The position numbers were made by a program, and so were the translations under genes. From the NCBI GenBank assembly GCA_010279815.1, contig QEOQ01000226.1:2134905-2198904 (forward strand): a DNA stretch of 64,000 bases. The letters run 5' to 3'. The notes beneath the pieces are model-generated. The model saw only the letters and a program-made list of their open reading frames with translations, had not been told where the DNA came from and made no database searches. Numbering within the stretch: the first letter of the stretch is position 1; each line of letters begins with the position of its first letter. Origin of the DNA: Brachionus plicatilis. Lineage: Eukaryota > Rotifera > Eurotatoria > Ploima > Brachionidae. This document shows positions 10,249-23,900 of the stretch, in pieces.

Positions 10249-13200
10249 CTATGGATGTTCACCTAATGCTTGCGCCTGTTTGTAACTAACCGAAATTGGT
10301 TTAGGCTTGAAATTAAATAAATTAATTGATTTTGAATTTTTTCGATTATTAATGCTAAAATTTTGACTTGAGTTATGATCACTATCGACATTTGAGTTCA
10401 ATGCAGTCAACGAATGCCACCATGCTATAGATTTTTTGCTGTCTAGCATATCTTTCCACTGGGCATATTCATTTCCTCTAGATGATGATGATATTGAAAA
10501 TGAGCCGAGCAATTCACGATTAGTCAAAGAATCATGATATATCAAAAACTGTATTGTTATGTCATTAAGCTGTTCTTTTTTCAAATGAGTAAAAACAATT
10601 TCTTCATTATATACAGGACACATGGTTCCTTTTTGAGAAGATGTCTTCTTTTTTTTGAGCTTTTTGCCATCCTTTGTCAGAATGCTCACCTTAACGAACG
10701 GATCTATGATAAGAATTTTAATTAAAATTTTTATTAATTCTCCAAAACACTTGCCTGGAAGGATTTTTTTATCAGGACCTAGGCCTTGCAAATTTCTAGC
10801 TTTAATTACAACAATGGTCAAGCGCTCGGCAGCCGGCAGATAGGCAAGTGAAAACATAATATCGCCGATGTAATTTTCCTAAAAAAAAATTAAAATTATT
10901 TCTTAAAATTGGAAAAAAAATAAAATTTAAATTTAAAATAATTTCTTAAAATTGGAACAAAAATGAAATTTAAATTTAAAATAATTTCTTAAAATTGGAA
11001 CAAAAATGAAATTTAAATTTAAAATAATTTCTTAAAATTGGGAAAAAAATAAAATTTAAATTTAAAATAATTTCTTAAAATTGGAAAAAAAATAAAATTT
11101 AAATTTAAAATAATTTCTTAAAATTGGAAAAAAAATAAAATTTAAATTTAAAATTATTTCTTAAAATTGGAAAAAAAATAAAATTTAAATTTAAATTTTT
11201 TTTAAATTTTTTTCATACTTCGCTTGGTCTGATAAACGGCTTTATTTCCTTGAGAAATATTTTTTTGCTCTCAATATTTTGGTAGTTGAGCTTAAGACCA
11301 CACATGCCCAAACAGTCCTCTCTGGTCACCTTGTCCACCTCGTTCATTGATATTTCTAGATAGCGCGAATCCAATTTACTCGAGTCCAAACAATCGAATT
11401 CGAATTGTTCTTCAAAAACAGGATTCGAATTGCGCTTAATAAGTTTGGTCTGGAACGATAACTTGTCCGGCATTAATGTACATTTACAGTACAGGTCCGA
11501 GTTGGGGTTGGTGTCTTTGAATTGAAGATCGAAAACTCTCAACAAGTCAACAATTAATTTTTGTGAATCACTCAGATACTGGATACCGAACTCGAAAGTA
11601 CCAATTGAGTCAATGACCTGCTCTTCTTTTTCATTGGAATTCTGCTCTTGATTGAGCTTTAGATAGAGAGTTTTTTGCAGTTCTGTGGGATCAATGGGGT
11701 CGAACATGGAGGCTCTTCGGCGGCCGGATGCAATTGCCGCAGGATTGCGCGATGCCGCTCCGCTGCTTGTGCTGCTTTCACGTCGACTATTATTTTGATT
11801 CATTGAATCGGCTTTTGATTCAAAATCTTAATTTAAAATTGTTTAAATTTACAGGGAAATTATTTTCGAAGAGAATTAAAAAAGCAATCATTTGTGTTGA
11901 TGAGAAAAATGCTTATTTTCGAGACCGATTTTCTTTTGGTTTTTCATTATGACATAAAAGACGGGAAATAAATTTTTCATTTATTATGGTTAAATTTAAT
12001 CCTAATCAGATTTGATAAAAAATAAAATAAAATTCTTATTTTTATTTGCTATTTCATGATATATCAAGGATTAAATTAGTCGATCTAATGGGAATAGAAA
12101 ATTCATTCTATTCCTAGAAAAGCAATAGCGTTTGATAATTCAAAAATTGATTGTACTGTGTACCTAGAATTAAAAGAAAAAAGAAAAAAACTTAAAATTT
12201 AAAATTAATAAATATTTTTATTAGACTAGTCGAAAAGCTTCTTAACTCAAATATTTATTTAAGAGAATAATCATGTTTGACAATAAAATAAGACGTAATT
12301 CATTAAAAAGTCAAAAAGTTTTAGACAAAATTTTTCTTTCCTACTGAGTTCAATTACATTGTAGCCAATTTTAATTTTATATATAAAAATAACTATTAAA
12401 TTGAACCATGACAATCTATTATGATTTATTTCTCATTTATTTTTAAATTATTTTTGGAAGCAATTTGTTTTCAGTGCAAACAACAATGTCTCTAGGCTCA
12501 AAATGATTAAAGCTGAATTAGTTTTCTTCAAATCAACTACATGAGAAAATATTTGATATTAATAAAAGATATGATAAGAACTAAAATGGATTTATCTTTT
12601 TTTTTCTAAACAAATCTTGGTTTAAGTGAAAGAACATTAAAAATATTCATGCTTAATGCTTCAAATTCACATTTTATTTTGTCGAACCGAGAGAAATTTT
12701 GCCTAGTAAATTCGATTTAGACTAATTTAATTATCTAATTAATAAATTTAATGCTATAAAATACGAAAAAAAAATCGTTCCTAAATACCGTAATTTACTT
12801 AAAATTATTTAGAGTTAAAAGCCATCGCAGTTTTTTTTCAACTGATGGCTTTTAGATCTGCTGTTTAAAATGTTGTTTTCATTAGGATAATTAATTAAGA
12901 AATTTAATTTTTTAAAATGTCTTTCTAGTAAAGAATCAAAAGATTTCACAAAATCACAGTGCAAATTTTTATGGAAAATATTCTCTCAATTACTTGCTAA
13001 AAATAGCCTGATTATTTCTGAAAAAATTTCTAAGATGAATCTTTAAATTAAAAGATTTAAAAATCTGAATTTTCAGTCAAGACATATTTTTGTTTGAATA
13101 TGTGATATTTAAAATTTTAGACTAATCCAACTAAAAACGACTAGAAAATATTTCTAAAAAAATGAGATAATTTCTGTTATCTTATTATTTTTACGAACTA

Positions 13201-16200
13201 AATTTGACAAATTAATTGTGTTAGATTCACAAAAATTTAATTTGATGAGAAAATTAAAAGCTAACTAACGAGCTTTCATATTCTAGCAAATCTAATTTCT
13301 AATTCAATTGATTCAAAAAAAGAAATTTAAGGCAAAAACGGAAAAGGTAGCCTAAATTATAGCTATTAAATTCTTGAAGAATACTAAATTAGCTTTCTAA
13401 ATCTTATAATTTTCTATAATTATTCAATATATGAGAATGATATATTAACAATGCTGAGTTAGAAAAAACCTTTAGTAAAAAAAGAAAAATTTATTTTAAT
13501 TCTAGCCTTGAAGATGAAAATAAAATTTGTACAAGCTGAAATTAAAAAAATTAATTTTGTGATATGGAATGAATTGAATATGGTCTTTTTAAATAGTTCT
13601 GATTTTTAAGAGTTAAATCCAAATAAAGAATTAAAAACAAATTAATAAAAATGACTAATCATATTCAGCTATATAAATCCCTTAAATCCATTTTTTATTA
13701 AGGAAGCTTTCAATAATTCTTTTTCTAGCAGTCTGTAAAATTTTCATTGATTTTAATGCAAATAATTAATTTTCAAACGAAAATAAAAAATACTAACTTT
13801 TTATTAAATTTTTAAAGTACTTGGAAAATCTAATAAATACTCGAATCAGGATTTCATAAGCTTCCCTAATGCAAAGCTAAATGAAAAATAAATATTGAGA
13901 CCTAGGCTTCAACTCTAAAAAGTCTGTTATAATCTTGAGAAATTGATTTTTTAAGAAAATAATTTCTCTTTAACTTAATTTTTTTTTTAGGATTTTGATT
14001 TAAAAAGATAACATAATCAGAACTAAACGAAATTAAAACTTCCAAGGACAAATTTTGACTAAATTTCTCATTAAAATTGAAATTAATTTTAGTTCATACT
14101 TTATAATTTTTTTAATTATTGAATAAAAAATTAAAAGTAATCAAAAAAACTTAATCAAATTCCTTTTATCTAATCTGTTTAAAAATTTGAAATAATTTTT
14201 TTTTCCTTAATTAAAAACTCAATTTTAATGGAAAGAAAAGTGCAGCCAATTGGTCATAAAAAAGGTTTTAATTACCAGAGGCGATATGGGCAGTACTCAA
14301 AAAAATCGGTCCACTAAGTGCGCTTGAAAAAAATATCTCTGACATTAGTCATCACAGCTTTAACAAATAATGAAAAAAAATTATTTTTTTTTTTCAATTG
14401 TAAATTCGGTTATTTTTTCAGTTAAAATTCTTAAAAATTACAAGAAATTATTCCTTTTAAAACTTCGAAATTCAAGTAGAATAGAATTATTTCACCCATT
14501 TCATTATTTTTAAATTTATTCACAACTAAAAAGTTTTTGTATTTTAGTTATTTTTAGTTATTTATAACTTGGTTTACATATTCATTTTGAATTTATTCAC
14601 ATCACACAAAATCAGATACATTTTTAACCCAAAATTCAAAATAATATTGGTAATTTTAAAAAATTTTGAAACAAGATTTTTTAAAAAATTGAATTAAAAC
14701 ATTTGTTTAAATTTTTGTTTAAATGTTTGCTATTAAAAAAGCAAAATTCGGAAAGCACTTATCTCATGAGCATTAGAATTAGAATTGTTTAAAAATTAAC
14801 CAAAAACGATAAAATTTAAATAACGAAACTAATAACTTCCGAAAGTGCTGACGGAAAGTTACATTCATGAAATTTTCCAAATCAAAAAAAAATTTATACC
14901 CATTAAATAGTAGTTATTTTTAATATCTAAATCAATTGTCAATCAATTCAGTAAGCTGACATTTTTCAAATTTCTAATAGAAGAATACTTTTACGATTTA
15001 AATTTTGCTTAATCATTCAGCTAGATTAGTATTAGGAAACTAATATTTTTATTTTTTAATTATCTAAAATCAAATCGAATACGATTGCTCAACTTGATAT
15101 TGCTACAAATATTATATTGTCTGTCTATGCTAGAAATTTATTAAAAATTTCTGATTACAAAAAACAAAATGAAACTATTTGTTTCATGATAAGCATAAGT
15201 AATTTCTAGTCCGTATCTTAAAGATTTTATTTTTTTATACACGTTTTAGTATCTAAATTTTTATAAATTTTTTTTATAATAATTTTCTCAATTGTCAAAT
15301 TTTAAAGTTTTTCAAATAATAACTAAATAAAATGTTATAAATTAAAATGGTTTTCAAAATTCAAAAAAATATTCAAATGGAAAACAAGTTATATTTTTTA
15401 TTGTAAGTTTTCTTAGGAAAGATAAAGCTAAAAAAAACCGTAAATAATAGATCAAAATAAGTAATTAGCGCAAAAATTTACGTCCAGGATGCTTGAGATC
15501 TTTGAGCTATTAGGTAAACCTAAACTGGTAAATCGAATGTAAAAATTGATTTAAAAAAATTTAACTCAATATTTTCTTAGTATGCAAAAATTTAATATAA
15601 AATTCAAATTAAATTTTGACTCAAATTAAAATGACGATGATTATCACCTCACTAAAATTGCTCTGAAAATGCTGATGAAAACTTAGATTTACTCAACCCT
15701 GCCAAATTTTTTAATTTTAAAATTTATTTTTTATAAATTGATTATAATAAGCACTAAATTCTTCCAATTAATTAACTATCGAATAGAAAATAATGAACCA
15801 AAATAAATTTTAACTGATAATTTTCAGAAATAAGGATTTGATCAAATGCGGCAAATAAATTTTTTCTTCATTTTTTAAATTTTGAACAATTCCAATTTTT
15901 GTATGAAAAACAATAATTGATCTATAAAATGTGAAAAAAAATTGAAAATTTAATTCAAAAGCTTGAAAAATTATTTAAGTTAAAAATGTAGTTGAAACTC
16001 TATCTAAGAATCATAAAAAAAAATCTTAATTTAAATAAAAAATAAAAGGCCTTTGAGTTTTAAACAAATCCTTAATTTTTTTATTTAAATCTATTAATTG
16101 TTATCAAAAAAAAATTAGTCATTTAGGCAATAAATCACGTCTGATATTAGTACGATGAAACATGAAAATTTCAAACAAAAATGTTTAGTATGACGAAATT

Positions 16201-17988
16201 TAAGAGTCAAAATATAATCAAGATTACTAAAGCTTAGGCATAATGGATTTCATAAACGACAGACTGAAATTTCAATTAAATTTGTTCATAAATTAAAATT
16301 CCATAACCGCATGCCTCATGTCGCTAACAAAACTGTGCAGACTTAGAGAACCAATTTAAGCTGATGAAGGCGACTTTTCGATAAAAATAGGACTGTGTCT
16401 CGTTTATCGAAATGAGTCAAAATTTGACGAAAATCTATGAATTTTTAGAATTGTTTTCTTTAAAATATAGCTGAGCCAATCTCTAATGAAATCTACCTGA
16501 TGTCACTTGAATGCCAAAAAGCTAAAATTCTAAAATATGATTGATTCTTTAACTCAATAAGAAATGAATAAAAGCACCCAAGAGACCTTTTTTAAAAAAT
16601 CCATGTCATTTATAATACTGTTTGAAAATTTTCAACAAGACTAAATTTAACTTTTATCTAAATCTAATCGATTACTAAAATGACAAGCGCAAAAGAAATT
16701 AATTTGCGTCATTTGCAGGAATAAAAGAAATTATTTTACCCAAATCAGCAGTCAAATTTTCTTCAATTTCATCCAGACCATTTGCCTCTGATTTTAGTTC
16801 ATACAATTTTTCATTGAACCCACTCACAAGGTCTGTATTTGGAAGACTTGCACGTTGTTTTTCAAGGCGTACATGTCTCTCAATTTCAGGAGGAACCCAA
16901 AACTTGTCGCTTACATTCAAAGGTGCCATTATGGAGAAGCGTCGGTCGCCACCAGTCGAAGAAATTTTCGAACTACTGGTGCCAAATGAGCAAATGGAAG
17001 ATTTTTTAGAAGATGGTAAACTTGGTGCAATGCTTGGCTGCTGTTCCAAAGCCACTAGTCTTAAATTGGAGTCTTTTAATGAGTTCGGATGGTTGATGCT
17101 AAACTTCCTATTGCTTAAATCAGAAATACTGGTGTTGTTTGTGTAAACTGAAGAGGCATCCGAGAGTCTTTTTCTCCTGTAATAGCCGACCACTGCCGGC
17201 TCATTGTAAGTAGATGAAATAGATGAACTTTTTCTAGAGTTAGAATAGCTGGATATGGAATTTTTCTTAGAATAGTCAATGGAACTTTTGGCACTAGAGT
17301 AGCCTGACGTTTTAACACGAGAGCTAGTGTGCGATAGAGAATCGTCAGAGGAAAATTCATGTGAATTTTCAGTGTCTTTAAACTTGACACTATGTGTCGA
17401 CGAAGAGACCAGGTTTGTTCCCTTTAGGCTGCTATTTTTTCTCAAAGAACGCCTTGCCAAACTTTTGCTCATCTTTTTTTTTACTTTAAAATTGGCTAAA
17501 TTTTCATTTTCAGTGACCAAACTTGAGCCAGTGAGAGTAATGCAAGATTGCTTTCTGGCGCAATCTGGAGAGCCATTCATTTCCGCTGCGGATTCTATTT
17601 GGAAGGTTTTTTTTAATTTGTTTATTAAATGATAAATGATGCCGTCGGTAGGTACATCGGACAAGTTTGGCGACTGACTGTTCAAGTCGTTGTTTGGAGT
17701 CCTTTTCTCATTTAATTCGTTTGTATCCATTTGAGCTAATTGATGATTTTCTCGCTTATATTCAGAAATTTTCATTTCATGCTGCAATTGTAAGCACATA
17801 ACACACTCTGGGTTTTTACATATTTCTTCCTTTTCCTTAGCATGCTTGGAACAGTATTTCAAATTTGCTCTTTTTTTCATCAAAATACTAATAAAATATA
17901 CTAAAATAGTCAGTAATATGGCGAAACAAACAATTATGATCATTATATAAGCCATTTTTTCGAGAATATCTTCACCCATTTTCGGCAT
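10249..17988 (-). CDS. Synaptotagmin, Syt12-like, four exons
   Basis: A vesicle membrane protein with two C2 domains, 806 residues from exons 17988-16740, 11811-11219, 10878-10755 and 10703-10249; junction phases 1, 0 and 1 agree. ATG 17988 gives a short lumenal end, a membrane segment at about 12-37, KKR, and a Cys-rich start of a very long Ser-rich linker. C2A (about 487-600) keeps several calcium ligands (KDTNPNSD loop; loop 3 reads NEVDKVTRED, so one Asp is Glu). C2B (about 618-755) starts DIMFSLAYLPAAERL, has the KKKKT polybasic strand and ends in the WHSL motif; its third loop is degenerate (YHDSLTNRE). The LPAAERL block and C2B tail are closest to Syt12 in my memory, but the linker makes it nearly twice as long as vertebrate Syt12. 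The third intron (10704-10754) is GC-AG and in frame. Confidence 0.88.
10892..11192. repeat. 43-bp tandem repeat, seven copies, in synaptotagmin intron 2
   Basis: Seven head-to-tail units starting at 10892, 10935, 10978, 11021, 11064, 11107 and 11150. Each has the frame TAATTTCTTAAAATTGG followed by A-rich sequence and AAATTTAAATTT. Units 2 and 3 share a GAACAAAAATG variant, which suggests local duplication of a pair. The array makes up nearly all of the 340-nt intron (10879-11218). Confidence 0.95.
11812..16739 (-). other. Synaptotagmin intron 1 (4.9 kb, non-coding)
   Basis: Bounded by the donor GGTAAAATAA (intron from 16739) and the acceptor AAAAG before 11811. It is A/T-rich throughout, with no exon-like or nested gene-like sequence that I can support. 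A TTTTCGATAAA / TTTATCGAAA pair near 16376-16412 is a short inverted repeat. Confidence 0.6.
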
Positions 17989-20900
17989 TAATATCAGTAC
18001 TTTGGGCAATTATATCGAGGCAAATAAGCTTTTTAAGTGTGTGCAATAATTTTTATCATCTAAAATGTTAAAAGATTCAAAAAAAAATGTGCAAATAATT
18101 AAAGTTGGCGCACTTTCCTGGAACAAAAATTTTCTTTCCGTTTTTTGAACAAAAACTTAAATAGCTCCCCGTAAAGGTGATATCAATAATCAATGAAAAA
18201 AAAGTAAAATCGCAATTTTTTTAATTTTTATTTTACTTAATAATTTACATGAAATGAATTATTGTAAAATTTTATGGTAGCTTTTTAAGCCTGGAAAAAA
18301 GAACAAAAGAAATTATTTTCACAAATTTTATAATAATTTTTTTCCAACTATCCTAAAATATATTTTATTTATAAAAACCTTTTTTTATCATGATTTATTG
18401 TGAAACAGAAACGATTGAGATAAAGAATTGAAGAATTTTCATTTTTTTTTAATTTCTTTTGGCATTTAAAAATTTTTTTGCTCTCTTTTTAATTTCTATT
18501 AAGTCATTATTTTAGTCCAACTAATATTAATAATCTAAAAATTTAAAATTAAAATAGTCCGCTCTAAAGAAACAAAAAAAAGAGGTAGTCACATATAAAT
18601 TAAAATTTATTAATAATACCTTAAAAAATGATTAATGGGAATATAGGAAAAACTTTTAATTTTTCAAACTTTGATCTCAATGTTTTTTATTAACACAATG
18701 ACTCAATAACGCAAAAAATTTTCTTAAAACTAATATGCTTAAAATAATGGATAAGAAATTGATTTAAAAAATTTAGTACAATGAAAAGTCAAATAATCTT
18801 AAAAAAAATTTATTTTAAAAATTTTCTTTTTAATTTTCTATCATTAAAAAATTTCAATCTTTAGTGTTCTTTAAAAATTTTATTTTAAAAGTTAATCTTG
18901 ATACCAAAAAGAAAATTAATTTGCTTAATGTTAAAATTTAGATTTTTTTTAAAATCAGTTTTAAATATTCCAATCAGTTAATCTGATGTTTTAACATTTA
19001 AAAGGACGTGTTGTCCGGCCTAAAAACTAAAAATAGGTTTCCAAAATAAATTAATACAAGTGATAAAATATTTATAATAAAAATATAAATAAAAAAAAGT
19101 AGTATTTAATGTGACTAATGGTTTTTTATCTTTTTATAGAAATAAATGCAGTCCATTATGAGAATATGGAATAAGTAACAATCAATTTCAGGACCATTTC
19201 TTCATTTTTCTTCATTACATAACGTAAAATCTATGGAAAAAAATAGCTAAAAAAATTAAATATTTTGACTAGCCTCAAAAATGGGAATTTTTTTAAAAGT
19301 AATTTTTAATTTTTGAACCAAAAATAGCCATTTATCGATTTTTAATAAACTTTAATTTTTTGCATAATTTTAATTGAATTTTTATTCTTTGACTTTTGAT
19401 TACAAATTCATTGATTAAAATTTTTTAATAAAAGTATCCTAATACTAAATAATAAATTTATTGTAATTCTACCGAGTAATAAAAATATTAATTTATTTAA
19501 TCTTATCAGAATTTTACTGACCTCCTGAAAATTGCTTTATTTATCGTAGCCTCTCAAATATGCCAATAAAAATCTGAACTAGAATTAAAAAAAATTGTCT
19601 TCATTTAAATTTCTTTTAATTGGAATAGTCTGTGTGAAGCCAAAATAAATTAACAACGCGGAATAAACAACGGTAAACGGAAAGTAGATTTTTATTTATT
19701 GGCCTGCCGAAGATTGCTTCAAAAGTATTGTATTTAAGAATGAAGAAAACACCTTAGTCATATTTATTTAGTTATAAATTTTGTGCATTTAAAAAATTCA
19801 TTTTTTATTTAAAATAGAGGAAATTGTTGCATAACATTAATTCATTGCCTTTAATTTAAATCGAGTTAAAACGATTCATTTTTATAATAAAAAAAATTGT
19901 TTAAAGATTCTAATATTTGAATAGAATAATTGAACTTTTTTTTATACAAATTAATAATTAATTAAACATGCATAGAACTCATTTGACTATTTAACGAGAA
20001 CATATCATGAATCAAAGCTGTCAATTGTTGGCCAAATAATCGATTATTATTCTAATGACAATATCAGCTAGTTTAAATGCTAAGAACTTGACAAAATTAC
20101 GTAACCTCTCGTAATATGAGAAGTATTTTAATATTAGATATTACAAGAGGAAAATTAACAAAACAGAATCAAAACTCAACAAATAATCATAAATACTTGA
20201 AACCTTACAACTTGTTATGAACCCCATAACATTTTAAATTTAATTAAAATTGCCTGAGACCTCTGTTTTAAAGCTCAGGCTTAAGACTTAGTCTAAATAC
20301 ATTCAAAATTATTCTAAATTGAATTAAGAAAAAGTGTCCTATTCTCAAATTTTGATTAATTACTATTTTATGAAAAATGATAAAAAAAATTAATTATTTG
20401 TTTGATCGGCTTCCGGGAATGTGTTAATACGGATTTTTTGATAGTTTATTCTATCTCGAATAAGAGCTTAATTTGAATTTTAAATTAATAAGTCATGCTA
20501 GACAATGAATCTGACTAGCAAGATTCATATACCTAGAGCTAAATTTATTATTTTTGAATAGAATTTAGATATTTTTAGATGTAAAAACAAATAAACGAAG
20601 CTAATTTTTAAAAGAAATCCCTGACTTTGTTATAAATTTCTTAAGCTTTAATGGATTTTTATCTTTTTCTACTAATTAAAAATCCCTATCGAACATTTTA
20701 ATTGAATTTTTTTAATACACTTCTGTGACAATAGAATAAATCTCTTTTTATTTCCCAATAACAGTAAACAACCAAAATATAATTCTTGTTAGTTATAAAA
20801 AATTTATTAAAATTTTTAGATTAATTTTACAAATTTGAAATATATTAATATAAAAAATCAAAAAAACGATCGACTTTCACTTAAATGAGAAATTTTTTTA

Positions 20901-23900
20901 ATTAATAATAAACATTACCTACTTATCTCTGAAATAAGGCAAACTTCAAGTTCATTTTTTTTTGAAGCTATTACCACCCGAACAATTCTATTTCTAAATT
21001 TTATTATAGAAAAAAACTTGAATTTAGCTTTTATTTTCCATTAATAATGTCGAAGTTCGTCTTTGTTCTAGACAAAAATTAACTAACCAATTTTATCGTA
21101 AATATTCTAATTTGTGAATTAATACTAAAAATTAGATTTATTAAAATTAACTTTATTTTTTGACTTGGGTATCCGAAATTATAAATGGAGTATAAGCAAC
21201 ATTTTCTAAAAAGTTTTCAAAAATTTTTTCAGGTTTTTTTTTCTACAAATTAAAAATTTTTTTAGCATGGTTTGGGTGGTAAATGCTGAAAAATAAAAGA
21301 AATAGAAGATTTTTTTTAAAATTAATTAAAAGAGTTGACGGCAAAACGATTTTTTTCTTTTCTCTTGTAAATTTCTTAAAACAATTTAAAAATTTTCAAT
21401 TAAAAGTGTATTTGATTCTATTTGGTTTAATAAAGTTATTAGTAAAATTATTAAGGAAAATTTTTTTCTCTCAAAAATAAAATAACTTTTAGCTAGCCAT
21501 TACTTTTTTTATCACTAGTTTAGTTTCAGTTGTAGAAATTTAGTTATTTCTAAATAACATAAATTTTAGCATTTAAAGCAATTTTTTTAGATAAAAATTC
21601 TATTTAAAAAAGACTTCTTGATTATAAAAAAAAATTTCTGTGTAGAGATTCGTATTTTTTTAGTTTGAAAATTTGGCATTTTTTTAATTAAATATATTTT
21701 ATTGATAAAAAAAAGTTATTTCTAGTTACAAAAATAATTTCTAACTTTTTAGCTTAATATCGAAAAATCATTTCAAACGCTTGATTACACGAAAAAATAT
21801 AGGTTCTTAGACAAATTTTAATTTTTTTTTTCAGAAATTAAAGTAAAAATCGTTAAAAATTGACATTCATAATTTCTATTACAAATGTTTTCTAGTTCAG
21901 CTACCATATTTTTTTAAATTTTTTTATAATTTTTCGACATATATTTATAAACACAATGATGCTTTAAATTAACAAATTGTTTTTCCTTCCAATAACCCAA
22001 GAGATTATGCTCAAATATTTTGACAGAATGTCCTAGTTTTAGAAAAAATCTTTTTTTATGAAATCAATTTTCTGAATTGAAAAGGACAAAAACACCTTCA
22101 TTAAACAAATTCCTGATCACAACACCTAGTTTAAAAATCATTGATTTTAATTATTAATAACAGCGCTCTTAAATCATAAATTATTACGTGACTGATATTG
22201 CTTGAATAGAGTTGATAAATATTTTATTAAAAATAATTGAATATTTAAAAGGGTCCTAGATAGCACTAATAAATGATCTAAACAATTTAGGAGAGAAGTT
22301 TTTTCGTATCGATAAAACGAATTTTTAATTTCCTAAGTGACTATGAATTAATTCTGAAGAAATTAGAGTCTTAGCAAATTAGAAATTATACAATACAAAT
22401 ACAAACTTATTAAGGATGCAAACAGGAACAATTTAGACTGTATCGAATTCTGAGAATGAATCCGTATTTTGTTTCGATTCAAAGCTTCAATGAAGTTACG
22501 TAACAATCAATTTAAGATGATTAGAATTTGGGCTGAAATAGATGATGTTAGCTGAATGCTAACTGTGGCTGGAATTTTTGGAACGCATCCTTACGGTTAA
22601 ATTAACACTAAAGATTTGCTTTAAAACAAAAAGTGATTTAATTATATTAAATTAAATTTAATTTACGACAAGTCGAATGCTAATGCTGATATTCCTTTCA
22701 AGTGAAATTTTTGCTCTGCTTAATTCATTGATATAATTATAAATTTTGGCTTTGAAAAATCAGTTTTATTAGAACCAAAAATTTAAAATTATATCTTAGA
22801 CTAGAATTGAATGTAATATTTCCAAATCTGTCTTAAAAATAAAATTGAATGATATTTTTGAAAGTGCTTGAGAAAACAGACTTTTTTAAATGTAAGTCTC
22901 ATTAATTGAGATTTTGCGATAAATCAAATCAGTTTTTTTGAAAATTGGATAAATTTTTTGAAATTTGATTGTTCAAATAACAAATCTTATCAAATTGTAA
23001 TTTTGAAGTAAATTTAAGAAGCACAACAAAAATTATTTTCATCGTCATATAAACTCAAATTCTTATCAAAATTGTATTAATTTCAAGTCCTTGCATAACT
23101 TTTTAGCTTAAATAAGCTTTCATTTTTTATCAATCATATTATTGTTTCATATCAAATTTGCATTAAGCAAATCGGTCATAATATTTTGTTTATGTCTTTA
23201 ACTTATCACTGTCACAAAAATTTGTTTGATTTTTATTTTTTCTTCTTAGAAACTCAAAGTCTTAGTTTGTTTCTACTATCACTATATTTTTTGTTGGACA
23301 AAGGCTCTAATTTTGATCCTTTAACTAATTTTTTTAAAAAATATTTTAATTAATTTTTTAACATGAGTATTACTAGCAAGAGTATTTTCAAATCAAGTAA
23401 GCGCATCAAAAAAAATAATGCATCAATAAGCAAAAAAAGCTGTTTGTTCACAAATTATTTATTTAAACAAAAAATGAAAATTTCCATGCTACTTGAATAA
23501 AAATCCAAGAACATTAATATTCTGCAAACTTTTATTTTGGTCAATATGTTTTCTTTTAATTAAATCAACCATTCGAGTAAAAATTGTGTCGATTGTATGA
23601 GGATATGACTCAGTGAAAGTTGATGAAAATTGCCTGAATCGTCTTTTTTAACTGTGACAAACTTAACCTCCCTAAAAAATAAAATCAAATGTTTCCAAAT
23701 AAAATGAAATAGTATCAAAATAACCCGGAAAAAAAGAACGCTCAAAGAACGCCGTTCTTCGTCACCGTTTTTTACACCACCGAACGGCGTTTTTTAAGCG
23801 TTTTTTTTTCAAAAATAATTTTTTTCTAAAACAGAGCTTTGGAGTTAAATTTCTTTTGTTAAAATAATTTAAAAAAAAACATTTGAAAAATTTTTTGATC

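Noticed and set aside
10534..10843. Plus-strand frames over the C2B exons
   Set aside because: Antisense to a clear C2 domain; no independent support.
16814..17632. Frames opposite and within the synaptotagmin linker exon
   Set aside because: Shadows of the Ser-rich coding sequence.
17989..18009. TTG start for the synaptotagmin N-terminal exon
   Set aside because: The ATG at 17988 lies just inside and gives a normal short lumenal end before the membrane segment.
21283..21480. 65-codon Lys/Phe/Leu-rich frame
   Set aside because: Low-complexity A/T-rich translation without motif.
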